Below are positions 14,433 through 24,521 of a DNA stretch of 64,000 nt, one piece after another. The translations under genes and the position numbers were made by a program. The notes beneath the pieces are model-generated. The model ran no database searches. It worked only from the letters and a program-made list of their open reading frames with translations, and had not been told where the DNA came from. Positions within the stretch are counted from its first letter, which is position 1. Each line of letters opens with the position of its first letter. Source of the DNA: Candidatus Gracilibacteria bacterium CG17_big_fil_post_rev_8_21_14_2_50_48_13 (lineage in GTDB: Bacteria > Patescibacteriota > Gracilibacteria > 1-14-2-50-48-13); the NCBI GenBank assembly GCA_002783265.1, contig PFFG01000004.1, positions 35,598 to 99,597 on the forward strand, in the 5' to 3' direction.

Positions 14433-15503
14433 TTATTGAAGTTGGCTCAGATCAGGGAGGCGGTCGAAACGACGTCCGTCGAATAAGACCGTGGGTATTT
14501 TTTTGGTACGCACCTGCTCTTCGACGATGGCGCGCTGCGCAGAAATGGTTTTCGACACCTCTTCACTGCTACGAAGAAAGTCTATACGACGAATTTCCTC
14601 TTCTGTAAAGCCAGTGTCCTGCAGAACTTTCCGTAGGGCAGACTCTGCTTGTGCTGGGGTCATGGCTGTGTTGAGCAGGTTTTGCAGGCTGTCCGCCTCG
14701 TCTTTTTCCGTTTCGAAAATACGATCGAGGACCTCCCAGTCTCGTGCACGCGTGGACTGCTGCTCTTTGTCGAGGAGTTTGACCGCCTCAAGCAAGCGCA
14801 CCACGTCGCCAGAGAAGGGAAACTTTGTCCCAATACCACCGTCAGGTATGGCATAGGCGATGTACGTCAGATTGTAGCGGGTCGCAAAGTCCGTTTCCTT
14901 GATGCGGCCGGTGAGTTTGCGGCAAACAACGCATCCCGGGTCAATAATTTCCAGTGCTGTCGGTTTTGTGGGGTTATAGGTATTTCTGTACGTTGCTGTA
15001 GGGGAAAGGTAGTCTTCTGCCTGCCAGGTTTTGAGGCGGTCGGGTATGCGTGAGACGGTGTCTGCAAAAGTCGTGAAAGGTCGCATGGACCAGGAAAGGA
15101 GTTCGCCCTTCGCAGCGGCCTCAAGGAAACCCGGAGCAGTGGAACCAATGGAACATGCTTCACCGCCCAGCGAACAGGACTCTGACTGGTTTGGGTCGCA
15201 CGTGTCGTATATCCAGAGATTGAGGCCTATGACCATGACACTGAGCAGACTCCAGAGGGAAAGGAGCACAAAGATCCAGGCAAGAAGATCTGCCCAGCGG
15301 AGAAAATAGGCGGCTAGTCGTGGTGAGCGTTTCATGAGCGACCCTGCAACCATGCCCCGAACATCGTCACGAAAAGTGGAGTCACAGGGGCGAAAGGTGA
15401 CGCGGTGCAGTACACAGTTCCATGCGTCCACAGCGAGTCTTCTGTAGCGAAGTGAAAAAATCCCGAGCAGGAGAAAAACGAGAAAAGCGGCAATACAAAA
15501 CAT
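14433..15503 (-). CDS. membrane protein with periplasm-facing DsbA/thioredoxin-like domain
   Basis: This 356-residue protein has a hydrophobic N-terminus (about 1-18), a second membrane segment at about 66-95 (LLAWIFVLLSLWSLLSVMVI) and a C-terminal soluble thioredoxin-fold region. The redox motif is CVVC (in DPGCVVCRKL, about 192-195). A typical end, IPTVLFDGRRF, contains the likely cis-Pro. Helical residues between them fit a DsbA-type insertion. The extra cysteines at about 101-116 could form a disulfide. It would act as a thiol oxidoreductase on exported proteins; no partner gene such as vkor is seen nearby. It lies 3 nt downstream of the cysteine desulfurase-like gene and is likely co-transcribed with it. 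Confidence 0.7.
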   Translation of the reverse strand: MFCIAAFLVFLLLGIFSLRYRRLAVDAWNCVLHRVTFRPCDSTFRDDVRGMVAGSLMKRSPRLAAYFLRWADLLAWIFVLLSLWSLLSVMVIGLNLWIYDTCDPNQSESCSLGGEACSIGSTAPGFLEAAAKGELLSWSMRPFTTFADTVSRIPDRLKTWQAEDYLSPTATYRNTYNPTKPTALEIIDPGCVVCRKLTGRIKETDFATRYNLTYIAYAIPDGGIGTKFPFSGDVVRLLEAVKLLDKEQQSTRARDWEVLDRIFETEKDEADSLQNLLNTAMTPAQAESALRKVLQDTGFTEEEIRRIDFLRSSEEVSKTISAQRAIVEEQVRTKKIPTVLFDGRRFDRLPDLSQLQ

Positions 15504-15506
15504 GAT

Positions 15507-16688
15507 TTACAGGTGACGAAGAGATGAATCAAGGACGGTAGCCAGGTGTTCCAGATCGCGCATGGTATTGTGGTGGCCGAGGGAAACCCGCACATGCGGT
15601 GGTAGGCCGTGCTCGTTTTTGAGGTAGTGATGACAGCAAAAATATCCGCTGCGCACCATGATACCCTGACTATCCAGCATTTTTGCGAGCACATGACTGC
15701 CAATTTTTGGCGTATGGAAGGCGATGGTAGAATGGTGTTCCTCCGTGGTAAAGAGCAGGTCGTTTCTGGATCGCAAGAGGCGGTGCAGCTCCGCTGTGAG
15801 GGGCTCAAGCTTTTGCTGCTGATCTAGCCATGACAGTGCGCGGCCAAGTGCAATGATGCCCGCCCAGTTTTGCAGACCTGGTTCCAGGAGTGCAGGGTCT
15901 GCACCCTGAAGAAATGTGACGTGATGGCCGGACACATCCTCTACCATGCCACCTCCCGTGATGGTCCAACGCATGTGGGCAAAAATTTCTTTCCTGACAA
16001 GAAGCACACCAAGAGAAGGGGCGTAGGCTTTATGGGCAGAAAATACGATGATATCTGGTTTCGCCTCGCCCACCCATTTGGGTCTCTGGGCCGCCGTTTG
16101 CGCTGCATCGATGAGGCTGATCCCCCCATGATGCCGCACATGTGCAACAACGTCCGGAAGGTTACGGAGTTCTCGTCCATCAATATTCGAGGTGGCATTG
16201 CCCATGAAGAGTATAGGTGCTTCTGGCAACTCCTCAGCATGCACGCTTCCGTCAGGTTCGCGGGTAAGAATCTGGTGGGGAACCTGCCAGCGCTCGCTTA
16301 TCGCAAGGCTTGGCAGGAGAATGGAGTTATGTTCAATATCTGTCGTGATGACCTGTTCTCGCTCTTTTCTTTCGAGTTGCTCGGTAATCAAGTTCACGGC
16401 ATAGGTTGTGCTCTGCGTGAAGGCGACGATATACTCTTTTTCAGACACGCCAAAGTGCGACAGGACGCTCTTTCGCGTCTTTGCCACTTCCTCATCCACC
16501 TTTTTCCCCCAGCTGTACTGCACTCGTCCGCCACATGCGTTATAGGTTTTGTAGTAGTTGAGTTCTGCGTCAATTACCTCTTCTGGACGCAACGTTTGAC
16601 AAGCGGAATCAAAATACACGCTGTTTTCTGGTAGATAGCCAAAGGATCCCGCTCCCTTTATTTGTTCCGCTTCCCGACGAAAAAACAT
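15507..16688 (-). CDS. SufS/CsdA-like cysteine desulfurase (class V aminotransferase fold)
   Basis: This 393-residue PLP enzyme has the family order. AFTQSTTYAVNL is near 89-100, and TDIEHNSILLP (116-126) contains the His that stacks on the cofactor. LIDAAQTAAQ is at 192-201. The Schiff-base lysine is Lys220 in FSAHKAYAP. The mobile loop RSGYFCCHHYL near 346-356 holds two adjacent cysteines, one of which would be the persulfide-forming residue. The reaction is Cys to Ala plus enzyme-bound sulfane sulfur for Fe-S clusters or thio-modification. The Cys-Cys loop differs from the usual RxGxHCA of SufS. No scaffold gene is adjacent. The DsbA-like gene follows after 3 nt. Confidence 0.82.
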   Translation of the reverse strand: MFFRREAEQIKGAGSFGYLPENSVYFDSACQTLRPEEVIDAELNYYKTYNACGGRVQYSWGKKVDEEVAKTRKSVLSHFGVSEKEYIVAFTQSTTYAVNLITEQLERKEREQVITTDIEHNSILLPSLAISERWQVPHQILTREPDGSVHAEELPEAPILFMGNATSNIDGRELRNLPDVVAHVRHHGGISLIDAAQTAAQRPKWVGEAKPDIIVFSAHKAYAPSLGVLLVRKEIFAHMRWTITGGGMVEDVSGHHVTFLQGADPALLEPGLQNWAGIIALGRALSWLDQQQKLEPLTAELHRLLRSRNDLLFTTEEHHSTIAFHTPKIGSHVLAKMLDSQGIMVRSGYFCCHHYLKNEHGLPPHVRVSLGHHNTMRDLEHLATVLDSSLRHL

Positions 16689-16700
16689 ATTGATGCGTGC

Positions 16701-16752
16701 AAAAGAGTACCATTCGCAAGGCCATGGCCTGATGCTGCTAGGGTACTCTTTT
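16701..16752 (-). terminator. long-stem hairpin between the giant SLH gene and sufS-like gene
   Basis: AAAAGAGTACC (16701-16711) and GGTACTCTTTT (16742-16752) are perfect 11-bp arms, and a smaller palindrome, GGCCATGGCC, lies in the loop. Read on the minus strand, the hairpin ends in a run of four U. It lies 17 nt after the giant gene's stop and only 12 nt before the sufS-like ATG. It may terminate the surface-protein transcript or act as an attenuator in the sufS leader. The plus-strand U tract is longer (six). Confidence 0.6.
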
Positions 16753-16769
16753 TTCTGTAAAATCCAAGT

Positions 16770-19700
16770 TTAACGTTGCTGCGATAAAGAGAGAACCTTG
16801 ACGCCTTCCAGAAGGAAGTGAGCAATATCGTTTTTCGTTGCTGGTTCCATAGGGCGGAAGAGAGTCTCTGCATCGATTATCCCACGTTTTGCCGCAAAAG
16901 TCATGTAGCGGTAAAACCACGCGTCCGGCGCAATATCTGCGGGAACAGGTTCCTGATCTCCGGATATATGGGGATAGCTTTTTCTAAAGAGCACTTCTAG
17001 CACAATCTTGAGGGCTTCAGCACGTGAAATGCTATTATCCGGTTTAAAGGTGCCATCACTTAAGTATCCTGTCACAATATCTTGAATTTTGGCGACGCCA
17101 ATGTAGAGCGCATCCTTATGAAATTTCGGCACGTCGGGGAAAGGGGCATCCTTGGACTTCGGTATAGTGAACGCCCCACACTGTGTTTGAAGAATGAGCC
17201 GCAGGATTTCTGATCGGGTTACTTCGCGCATGGGATCTGTTGCGCCCTCTTCATCAGAAATGATGAGGCCAAAGTCTCGCACGAGTGTGCGGAAGTCACT
17301 TTCCTCTATATCGTCTACAGAAATATTGGTTCCGCGCAGGAGGTTTTGCTTCTGAATTTCGCAGAGAGAAATTTGTGGTTCGCCAGAAGGGTCTGTTGGT
17401 GCTGCAGGCCGGGTAGTTATACCTGGGTTTTTGTTCCCTCCTAAATCTATGGTGGGGATTGTCGGGTTCGTTGTTCCTTGCTTCTCTGGTGAGCTGAGGT
17501 TAGGCATTGTGTCCTCTGCACCTGCAAGGTATTCTCCTAAACTATTTGGTGCGACAGTAAATCCACCACCTCCTCCCAAGTAAGGAGATGAAGGCGCGAT
17601 GGTCACGGTCGCTGCGGGGTCCTGCACCGATATGGTCACGTCGCGCAGTGTTTGAGAGAAATAGTAGGGATCTGTTGTGACAAAACTATGCGTCAAGGTG
17701 ACGGTACGATTTCCTTCCCGCACGCCTGTGTCTGTGAGGGAGATGTTGACACTCTGCGGTACATTCCAGTTATCAGGTGTAAACGTAAGGCTACTTGCTG
17801 AAAGCGTTACGCCACCTGGGTTGTTGATATTTACCACCACATTCCCCGATGGCTGTGAGTTGAGGACGATGGAATAACTGTCACCTGCTGTGCCCTCTAC
17901 CACAATGGTGGACCCACTTGTTTCCGTCAGAGAACTACCTACATTGACCACCATGGCCATACTGAATCGCCGGTCTGTAGTGGTTTCATATTGAATGAGG
18001 TTAGGTGGTGTCCCAAAAGGATGTTGTAAGACAAAACCGTCACCTTGTGTTCCTTGCGTATAGCCTGGTCGGAAATCCGGACTATCTGTTTGAAAGACCA
18101 GGTAGTAGTCGCCAGCAGCAAGGTTCGTCAGTGCGTTCGGCGTTCCGTCCGCAATGGAAACGGTATACCAGGTATTATCTGCAGCTGTTGGAATGGAGGC
18201 ACTGGACCAAACAAGATTTTTGTTTGCGTCATACAATGACGCTTGGAGATTACCGCCAGCCGTGTGTGCATAGACACGCAAACTATCGACCGTATTGGCC
18301 ACTCCGGAGAGGGTCATTTTTGTTCCCCACAGGGCACCTCGGAACCCTACAAGAGTTTTCACAATGGTTGCTGCGGAAACATCATGATACGTGAAAATTG
18401 CGCCACGAGCCACATCATAAATGGCATCAATTGCACTTTCCTCGTAATTATCCAGGGTTATATTTCCTAGCAGTGTCTGGGAAGAGCGCTGGAATAGACC
18501 AACCTGTGATGGATTTGTCGCATTAAACTTTGTGACAGGGTAGAGATCTGAGTTTATGCGGTTTTTGGTAAAGTCCCAACCTGTGAGCACCGTCGGTTGA
18601 TCAACGACTGTTGTGAGGTCTGATCCGTTGAGAATCGTTCCATCAGAGAGATACAACCGATCAAGGGTGAGGTCGTAGTCAATAATCTGCGGTTGTCCCA
18701 CAAGGTTATGGGTCGCTGTTACGGCAAGAGTATTTGTATCAATCTTGTAGACGGTTTTATTCGTGAGGGTTGTATTTGGAAACGCGACGGTATAGAGGGA
18801 ATCTGTCGCTTCATTGAGATACAAGCCTCTTGGAATTCGGATATCCACGCCTATATCCTGCACACTATCAATGGTAAAGGTATTGAGATCGATTTTATAA
18901 ATACGAGCATTGGTATAAGACACGGATGCAAGTCGAACACCGGCAGTGGCGACATAGGCAAAACTGCCATCACTTTCCATGGTACTCGCAACGGGCTGGT
19001 TTCTTTGCCCAAAACGAAGTTCGCCTGTAGCGCTCATGGTTGCAGGATTAACGCGAAGATACCCCCCATTTGCCGTGGTTGCACTGGTCCCATAGGCACC
19101 TACATAGACGGCTTCTCGCACATTGTCATAAAGAATTGACGTCGTCCCAAGGTTGAAGGTGTTATAGTCTGGACTGTAGTTTCGAATCGAAAAGGCAGGC
19201 TCGAGACGTTGCATGGTGTCTTTATTGACTTTCACCACTCCTTGATTTGATGTGAGTGTGTATAAAAACGCACCATCTGGGTCCTGGGTCATGTCGCGTG
19301 GGTTTTCCTCCACCGCATTTGTCGGACGTGAGAGGGTAACGCTTTCTGTTGTGAGGCTGTATTTGCTCATGGCGCCATTGTAATCGCCAAATACGATTTC
19401 ATTAGCAACTGTGTTCAAAGCAGCGCCGTTGGTATTGGCCGGTATGGTTTTTGTGCTGATGAGTGCGCCGGTTTGCAGGTCGACAATTTGCATGGTTTGA
19501 TCGTAGTCTATGGCGTAACCTCGTTTCAACCCGGGGTGTACAAGGGTGACTTGTACATCACCACCTACCGCAGTGAGTTCAGCACTCGATACCTCCTGAG
19601 TCGTTGTGTTCCATCCAATGAGAATATCGTTACCCGCATTGGATCCAATAAAGTAGACCTTACCGTCGACAGGCTCTGAAAATGCGTGGTAGATACTAAT

Positions 19701-22700
19701 GCTACTGAGATTTGGAAAGCCGACAGTACCTTGAATATTTGTGGAAGCGACGACGCTCATGGTATCTGTATTGATCTGTTTTATGGTTTGTCCTTTTCCA
19801 TAGTAGAGCCTGTTGTTCGTTTCATCTATGGCAAGACCGATAATAAATCCGCCTGTTGTATCCGTATAGGCTGCTACACGGGTCATAGTACTAGCATTGA
19901 TTTTGACAATCTTTGTGGGTGTTGTATTTGTGATGACATAGAGCATGTCATCCCCCTTATCCATCACCATGGCTTGTGTCCGATTCTCGCCCGCGGGCAG
20001 GTTCAGCTCACTCATGACTTTGAAGTCACCTAGGCGTATTTTTGCAATAGCGGCTGGACTTCTGTCCATGCCATAATAGACATAGCCATCGGCCGTATCG
20101 ATGGCGGATACTTTCGTAAAAAACTGCGATGCTCTCGCTGCTTCTTTCGGGATGAGGGTGTCCGCATCAAACTGTTGTACAAAGGGTTCATCCATACCAA
20201 AGGTGATCAGATTGTTGGTTGGGTCGAACTGACCTGCATACATACCGCCATCAAGAGGGTTTAACCGCGCTTGATCAAGACGAAACAGTCCTCCATTGGG
20301 GTAGGTTGACGATCCGATACTGGTATTTCCGGTAATGGACCCAGCTGGCGGAAGGCCTGAGGCATCCGTGACAAATACCTGAACATCAGCAAGTGCATCC
20401 AGGGCAAACTCTGGAAGAGTCGAAACGATAGTGTGGGTGAGCGTTTCAATACGGTTTGGCGCCGCTGTTGCATCATCAGGAATGGAGAGGGTCACAATTT
20501 GCGGAACATTCCAGTTAGCTGGTGTAAAGAGAAGGCTGGAAGAAGAAAGGTTCACACCTCCGCCAATGGCCAGATTGACGGTGACATTGGCGATTGGGGC
20601 GTTTTGCAGAACAATACTCACGGTGTCCTGGACGCTGCCTTCCGTAATTTGTGTTGTGCCACTCGACTGCGTTTCAAGAAATCCTGCACCAGAACTGAGA
20701 TGCATGGCATAATTTGCCGTCGTCAGGGTAGCTCCTGTGATGGTATTAGGAATAGAACCAAAGCTTTGACGATAGGTAAATCCCGTACCGGCTCCACCTG
20801 CACTATAGCTCGCAATGTTCGCATTACTGTCCGTTTGGAAGGTCAGCCAGTAGTCTCCCGCGGGTAGATTTGCAAGGGTCGTTGGTGTTCCTGCGGAAAT
20901 ATCCACATGCACCCATCCATTTGCTGCCGTATTTGTTACATTTGGGCTTTCCCAAACTTTGTTGAATGCACTATCGAGTATTGCAAAACGAAGATTGCCT
21001 TTTGCAGTATGGGAGTACATGCGAAACTGCTGAACATCGGTCATTGCACCTACCAACGTCACTTTTGTTCCATAGACTTCTCCTTTATGGGAAATATCAA
21101 TTTGGTGAATTTCTGCGGGCGACGTATTGGAAATGACGAAGGCGAGGCCCCTGGTACTATCCAAGCCAATGGCAGTAGTGTCGTTGACATCAAGGACAAT
21201 CTCTCCGAGGGACGTCATACTACTGAGGTCGAACTTGAGCACACGTGCGGGAGTATCGAGACTGCTTGCATATCCAATACCATTCGCAGTATCGAGGGTA
21301 ATACCCTCAAAGTAACTGGTGCTGGGAAAATCAAGATTTGTATCTCGTGTCCACGTAGCAATATCAATTTTGGTAATATCTCCATTGGTTTGATTACCCA
21401 CATAGAGTTTTCCGGCACTTTCATCCAGGGCAAGACCTTCCGTGAACCATTCGTTGAGATCAAAGGTAAACACTTCAATAGGAGTGAGAACATTCTGGGG
21501 AAAGTTTTGGCGCAAAACAACGCGTCGGTTGAGCGTCGTGTTATTTGCAAGGGTATAGAGGTCGTTCGTACGCGAATCAAAGGCCATGGACGTCAGATTC
21601 TGGTACTTGGCGTTTAAGATCACACTTGTTTGAAAACCAAGTGTACTCAGATTTAACCGTAAAATGCGATTGGTCGCACCGCCAGTCGTCGCAAAGTAGG
21701 CATAGTTTCCTGTGTTATCTATGGTACTGGCACTGATATCTGCTGTCGTTCCTGTGCTAAATTGTGTGCCGTAGGTAAAGGTGTCTAAATCGACTATTTG
21801 GATGACGTCATTTACACCAGTGTTGTTGTTCAAAAGAGCAAGAATGAGCCGATTGCTCACAGAATCGAGGAGTGGCTCCGAACGAAAGTTTATACCGTAT
21901 CCCGCGGGTATGGGGAGACTTGCAACTCGAAGACCCGTATCGAGATCGAATTTTACGAGAGAGTCGGGATCCGTATCCGTGAAGGTGTACCCGAAGCCAT
22001 GTGCACTGTCGATGGCAATACCTTCCCCCCAGTCTTCTGTCTGTGGGAGTTGTGCATTGTAGGTTTCCGCAAGGGTATCTGCGTTTCTTCTACTTATATG
22101 ACCTGATGTTCCTCCAGATATATCTTGGAAGATCATTAGCTCATTCGTCCCACTGAGATATTGCATCCCGCGATAGTCTTGATTGATAGACGTTGCTGTA
22201 GTGGTCGTCAGGGGTGTTAGTGTTCCGAGGTCAATTTTGGTAAATACTTTGTTTGGAAACGTTGCGCTGCCAAAGGTGAAGAGTGCGTTTTGGGCAGCAT
22301 TATACACAAAACTAAACGCAAGCCATTGGTCGCCCGGGTATGTGTACGACCTACTTATTGCCATGGTTGCTGGATCAATTTCGAGGAGGACACCTGGTGC
22401 ATTTGTTGTAGCGGTACCAACGAGAAAGTAGAGTTTCCCGTTAATTGGAAAGTTCCAGACGGCGTCTGTTAGTCCATCGAAACCTGGGTAACTGGTGACA
22501 TCGATTCTTGTCATGGTCGTCGTGTTTACACGGGTGACATTGAAGGGTGTTGTCCAGTTTCCTATGTAGAGAATTCCTGTATTGGGATCGAGAATGATTC
22601 CCTCTGAATATTCTTCACCAGCACCAAGTACGAGAGTGTTCGATAGCGTCATGGTGGACGTGTCGATCTGGTATAGCGTGCCGGGCGAAGAATCAACGAC

Positions 22701-23198
22701 TAAATATGCCTTATTGTTTGTATCATCTAAGACGCTCGCTCCGATACAATTTGATGCAGGAAGGTTCATGGTGGCAACAATTTCCATCGTTTCTGTGGAA
22801 ATTTTGTGGTATTGGGGAGGTGTTCCAGAACAATAGTCAGCAGTATAAATGAATTTCTTGTCTGCGGACATGTTTGTTGCCCATGGATAGCCAATATTTG
22901 GTAAGTTCACTGTTTCAGCAACAGAGTTGTCGCTGATACGGATTTTTGACAAGCTGTAGCTTGTTGCTGTTCGGCTACGCAGTGCATAAAAGTATCCGTT
23001 TGCCTCATCGAGAAATGTGCTTCCGGCATAGGTGCCGTTCATTACCGTTCGTGCGCGGCCCAGGCTTTGCATTTGACCATTTGGATAGGAGGCCACTCCC
23101 GGAATTGTTGTCCCATTTATTGCGGCGTGTGCCTGCCCTAGCGAGCAAAGAAAAAAAAGTGCTGTTAAAGCAACATGAATGTGTTTAGCAATGTGCAT
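16770..23198 (-). CDS. giant SLH-anchored surface protein with duplicated beta-propeller modules
   Basis: This 2142-residue protein has an N-terminal signal peptide (to AHA-A, about residue 26). Two copies of the same long module follow. Each has a beta-propeller of many YVTN/NHL-like blades (about 27-700 and 950-1620; blades read like I-D-T-x-T-M...V). A beta-sandwich comes next (about 705-820 and 1622-1735; G-T-K-x-T-L, RxYxHTAxGNL, GDYxLxFQTDS), then a Calx-beta-like repeat ending FTPxNWNVPQ. A Gly-rich linker (PYLGGGGGF) leads to SLH domains (about 1970-2142; ISRAEALKIVLEVLF). SLH domains bind cell-wall polymers, so this is probably a major surface or adhesion protein. It is monocistronic, with a hairpin downstream. 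Confidence 0.88.
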   Translation of the reverse strand: MHIAKHIHVALTALFFLCSLGQAHAAINGTTIPGVASYPNGQMQSLGRARTVMNGTYAGSTFLDEANGYFYALRSRTATSYSLSKIRISDNSVAETVNLPNIGYPWATNMSADKKFIYTADYCSGTPPQYHKISTETMEIVATMNLPASNCIGASVLDDTNNKAYLVVDSSPGTLYQIDTSTMTLSNTLVLGAGEEYSEGIILDPNTGILYIGNWTTPFNVTRVNTTTMTRIDVTSYPGFDGLTDAVWNFPINGKLYFLVGTATTNAPGVLLEIDPATMAISRSYTYPGDQWLAFSFVYNAAQNALFTFGSATFPNKVFTKIDLGTLTPLTTTTATSINQDYRGMQYLSGTNELMIFQDISGGTSGHISRRNADTLAETYNAQLPQTEDWGEGIAIDSAHGFGYTFTDTDPDSLVKFDLDTGLRVASLPIPAGYGINFRSEPLLDSVSNRLILALLNNNTGVNDVIQIVDLDTFTYGTQFSTGTTADISASTIDNTGNYAYFATTGGATNRILRLNLSTLGFQTSVILNAKYQNLTSMAFDSRTNDLYTLANNTTLNRRVVLRQNFPQNVLTPIEVFTFDLNEWFTEGLALDESAGKLYVGNQTNGDITKIDIATWTRDTNLDFPSTSYFEGITLDTANGIGYASSLDTPARVLKFDLSSMTSLGEIVLDVNDTTAIGLDSTRGLAFVISNTSPAEIHQIDISHKGEVYGTKVTLVGAMTDVQQFRMYSHTAKGNLRFAILDSAFNKVWESPNVTNTAANGWVHVDISAGTPTTLANLPAGDYWLTFQTDSNANIASYSAGGAGTGFTYRQSFGSIPNTITGATLTTANYAMHLSSGAGFLETQSSGTTQITEGSVQDTVSIVLQNAPIANVTVNLAIGGGVNLSSSSLLFTPANWNVPQIVTLSIPDDATAAPNRIETLTHTIVSTLPEFALDALADVQVFVTDASGLPPAGSITGNTSIGSSTYPNGGLFRLDQARLNPLDGGMYAGQFDPTNNLITFGMDEPFVQQFDADTLIPKEAARASQFFTKVSAIDTADGYVYYGMDRSPAAIAKIRLGDFKVMSELNLPAGENRTQAMVMDKGDDMLYVITNTTPTKIVKINASTMTRVAAYTDTTGGFIIGLAIDETNNRLYYGKGQTIKQINTDTMSVVASTNIQGTVGFPNLSSISIYHAFSEPVDGKVYFIGSNAGNDILIGWNTTTQEVSSAELTAVGGDVQVTLVHPGLKRGYAIDYDQTMQIVDLQTGALISTKTIPANTNGAALNTVANEIVFGDYNGAMSKYSLTTESVTLSRPTNAVEENPRDMTQDPDGAFLYTLTSNQGVVKVNKDTMQRLEPAFSIRNYSPDYNTFNLGTTSILYDNVREAVYVGAYGTSATTANGGYLRVNPATMSATGELRFGQRNQPVASTMESDGSFAYVATAGVRLASVSYTNARIYKIDLNTFTIDSVQDIGVDIRIPRGLYLNEATDSLYTVAFPNTTLTNKTVYKIDTNTLAVTATHNLVGQPQIIDYDLTLDRLYLSDGTILNGSDLTTVVDQPTVLTGWDFTKNRINSDLYPVTKFNATNPSQVGLFQRSSQTLLGNITLDNYEESAIDAIYDVARGAIFTYHDVSAATIVKTLVGFRGALWGTKMTLSGVANTVDSLRVYAHTAGGNLQASLYDANKNLVWSSASIPTAADNTWYTVSIADGTPNALTNLAAGDYYLVFQTDSPDFRPGYTQGTQGDGFVLQHPFGTPPNLIQYETTTDRRFSMAMVVNVGSSLTETSGSTIVVEGTAGDSYSIVLNSQPSGNVVVNINNPGGVTLSASSLTFTPDNWNVPQSVNISLTDTGVREGNRTVTLTHSFVTTDPYYFSQTLRDVTISVQDPAATVTIAPSSPYLGGGGGFTVAPNSLGEYLAGAEDTMPNLSSPEKQGTTNPTIPTIDLGGNKNPGITTRPAAPTDPSGEPQISLCEIQKQNLLRGTNISVDDIEESDFRTLVRDFGLIISDEEGATDPMREVTRSEILRLILQTQCGAFTIPKSKDAPFPDVPKFHKDALYIGVAKIQDIVTGYLSDGTFKPDNSISRAEALKIVLEVLFRKSYPHISGDQEPVPADIAPDAWFYRYMTFAAKRGIIDAETLFRPMEPATKNDIAHFLLEGVKVLSLSQQR

Positions 23199-23330
23199 GT
23201 GTATTGAATTCTAGGAGTAATCAGAGCATAGTACCATGCATCTCTATGTGGGGCAAATGAAGGAAGTGTCTTTTATGCAAAACATTTATATGGCATAGTG
23301 CACCTATATTGTGTGATTGACCCTTTATCC

Positions 23331-24521
23331 ATGCCACCTCAGTTCCAAAAATTTCTTTTGCAATTACAAAAGTCACAAAAGGAAAACAATTATATTCTTA
23401 TGTTGTTAGGCAGTTACAAGGGCGGAGAAAAAGATCTGCGTAGTTGTACAATTCGCCCAGTTCTTGTGCGTGGAAATTTGCAATTTCAAGCGGTGTTTCG
23501 CTATACATCTCGAGATGTTACCAAGGTTTGGACCTCTCTGGAACTGCAGAGTCATGTGGCTGCTCGGATCGGACATTCAGGGTTTCGTGATGCAGTGCTC
23601 CAAACAAAGTTGGGTGAATTTGCCGTGCATGTGGTGACGAAAGATCGATGGAAATGGAAACAAAAGCTGGTTACGAACGCGAAAGAAGTCAGTCTAGAAC
23701 ATAATCGTGTGAAGGAGCGCCTCATTCCGGAATCCCGCCCCTTCCTTCGGGGATTGGGCCTCACAGATAATCACGGAAAGGTGCAGGCGCATTCCATGGA
23801 TAAGTTTGTGCAAATTAATCGGTTCGTGGAAATGATGGCAGCACCCCTTGCCACTTTGCAGCAAAAGGAAATTCGCCTTTGGGATATGGGGGCAGGCAAG
23901 GGCTATGTGACCTTTGCGATGTATGACTATTTGGAGCGGGTTCTTGGGAAAATGCCCAAAGTTACGGCTGTAGAACAACGGGCAGAGCTGGTGGCGCAGG
24001 GAAACAAACTTGCGCAGGCGGTGGGCTTTGATCACCTTACTTTTCGTGCAGAAAGTATCGATCGGGCACGTGTCGAGGCGGATGTCGTCATCGCTCTCCA
24101 TGCCTGTGATACGGCGACGGATGATGCTATTTTTCATGGCATTCGCGGTGGTGCACAAGTGATTGCAGTTGCTCCCTGTTGTCATAAGGAAGTTCGGCGC
24201 GCCATGGCGAAAAAATTGCCCATGGAAATTGCGCTGAAAACTCGATTTGGGATTTTGAAGGAGCGGGAAGCGGAAATGGTGACGGATGCACTCCGTGCGC
24301 TCCTCCTTGAGTATGCGGGCTATCAGGTCACTCTCGCGGACTTCGTTTCTGATGTGCATACACCAAAGAACGTGTTGCTGCTCGCAGTAAAAAACTCCCA
24401 GCCACTGAGTGCGCAGAAGGCAAAGGAACTTTGGGATCAAGCAGAACACTTTTTAGCTGTGTATGGTCTTAGGACGCAGCGCTTGTTTGGTCTTCTCGAA
24501 GGTTGGAAGCGCTCTGCATAG
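23331..24521 (+). CDS. SAM-dependent methyltransferase (Methyltransf_32-like)
   Basis: This 396-residue protein is read from the ATG at 23331; a GTG at 23298 is possible. A basic N-terminal region of about 170 residues has no recognised domain. A Rossmann methyltransferase follows, with motif I LWDMGAGKGYVTFAMYDYL (about 184-202), an acidic residue for the ribose in TAVEQRA, and IALHACDTATDDAI. The APCCHKE motif (about 280-286) is the hallmark of the Methyltransf_32 / RRNAD1-METTL25 group, where it replaces the NPPY-type motif. The substrate, RNA or protein, is not known. It faces away from the giant SLH gene. Confidence 0.8.
   Translation: MPPQFQKFLLQLQKSQKENNYILMLLGSYKGGEKDLRSCTIRPVLVRGNLQFQAVFRYTSRDVTKVWTSLELQSHVAARIGHSGFRDAVLQTKLGEFAVHVVTKDRWKWKQKLVTNAKEVSLEHNRVKERLIPESRPFLRGLGLTDNHGKVQAHSMDKFVQINRFVEMMAAPLATLQQKEIRLWDMGAGKGYVTFAMYDYLERVLGKMPKVTAVEQRAELVAQGNKLAQAVGFDHLTFRAESIDRARVEADVVIALHACDTATDDAIFHGIRGGAQVIAVAPCCHKEVRRAMAKKLPMEIALKTRFGILKEREAEMVTDALRALLLEYAGYQVTLADFVSDVHTPKNVLLLAVKNSQPLSAQKAKELWDQAEHFLAVYGLRTQRLFGLLEGWKRSA

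Noticed and set aside
17677-22836. Many plus-strand frames inside the giant SLH gene, some over 200 residues
   Set aside because: They are antisense shadows of a repetitive Thr/Asp/Asn-rich coding sequence; none has a credible domain.
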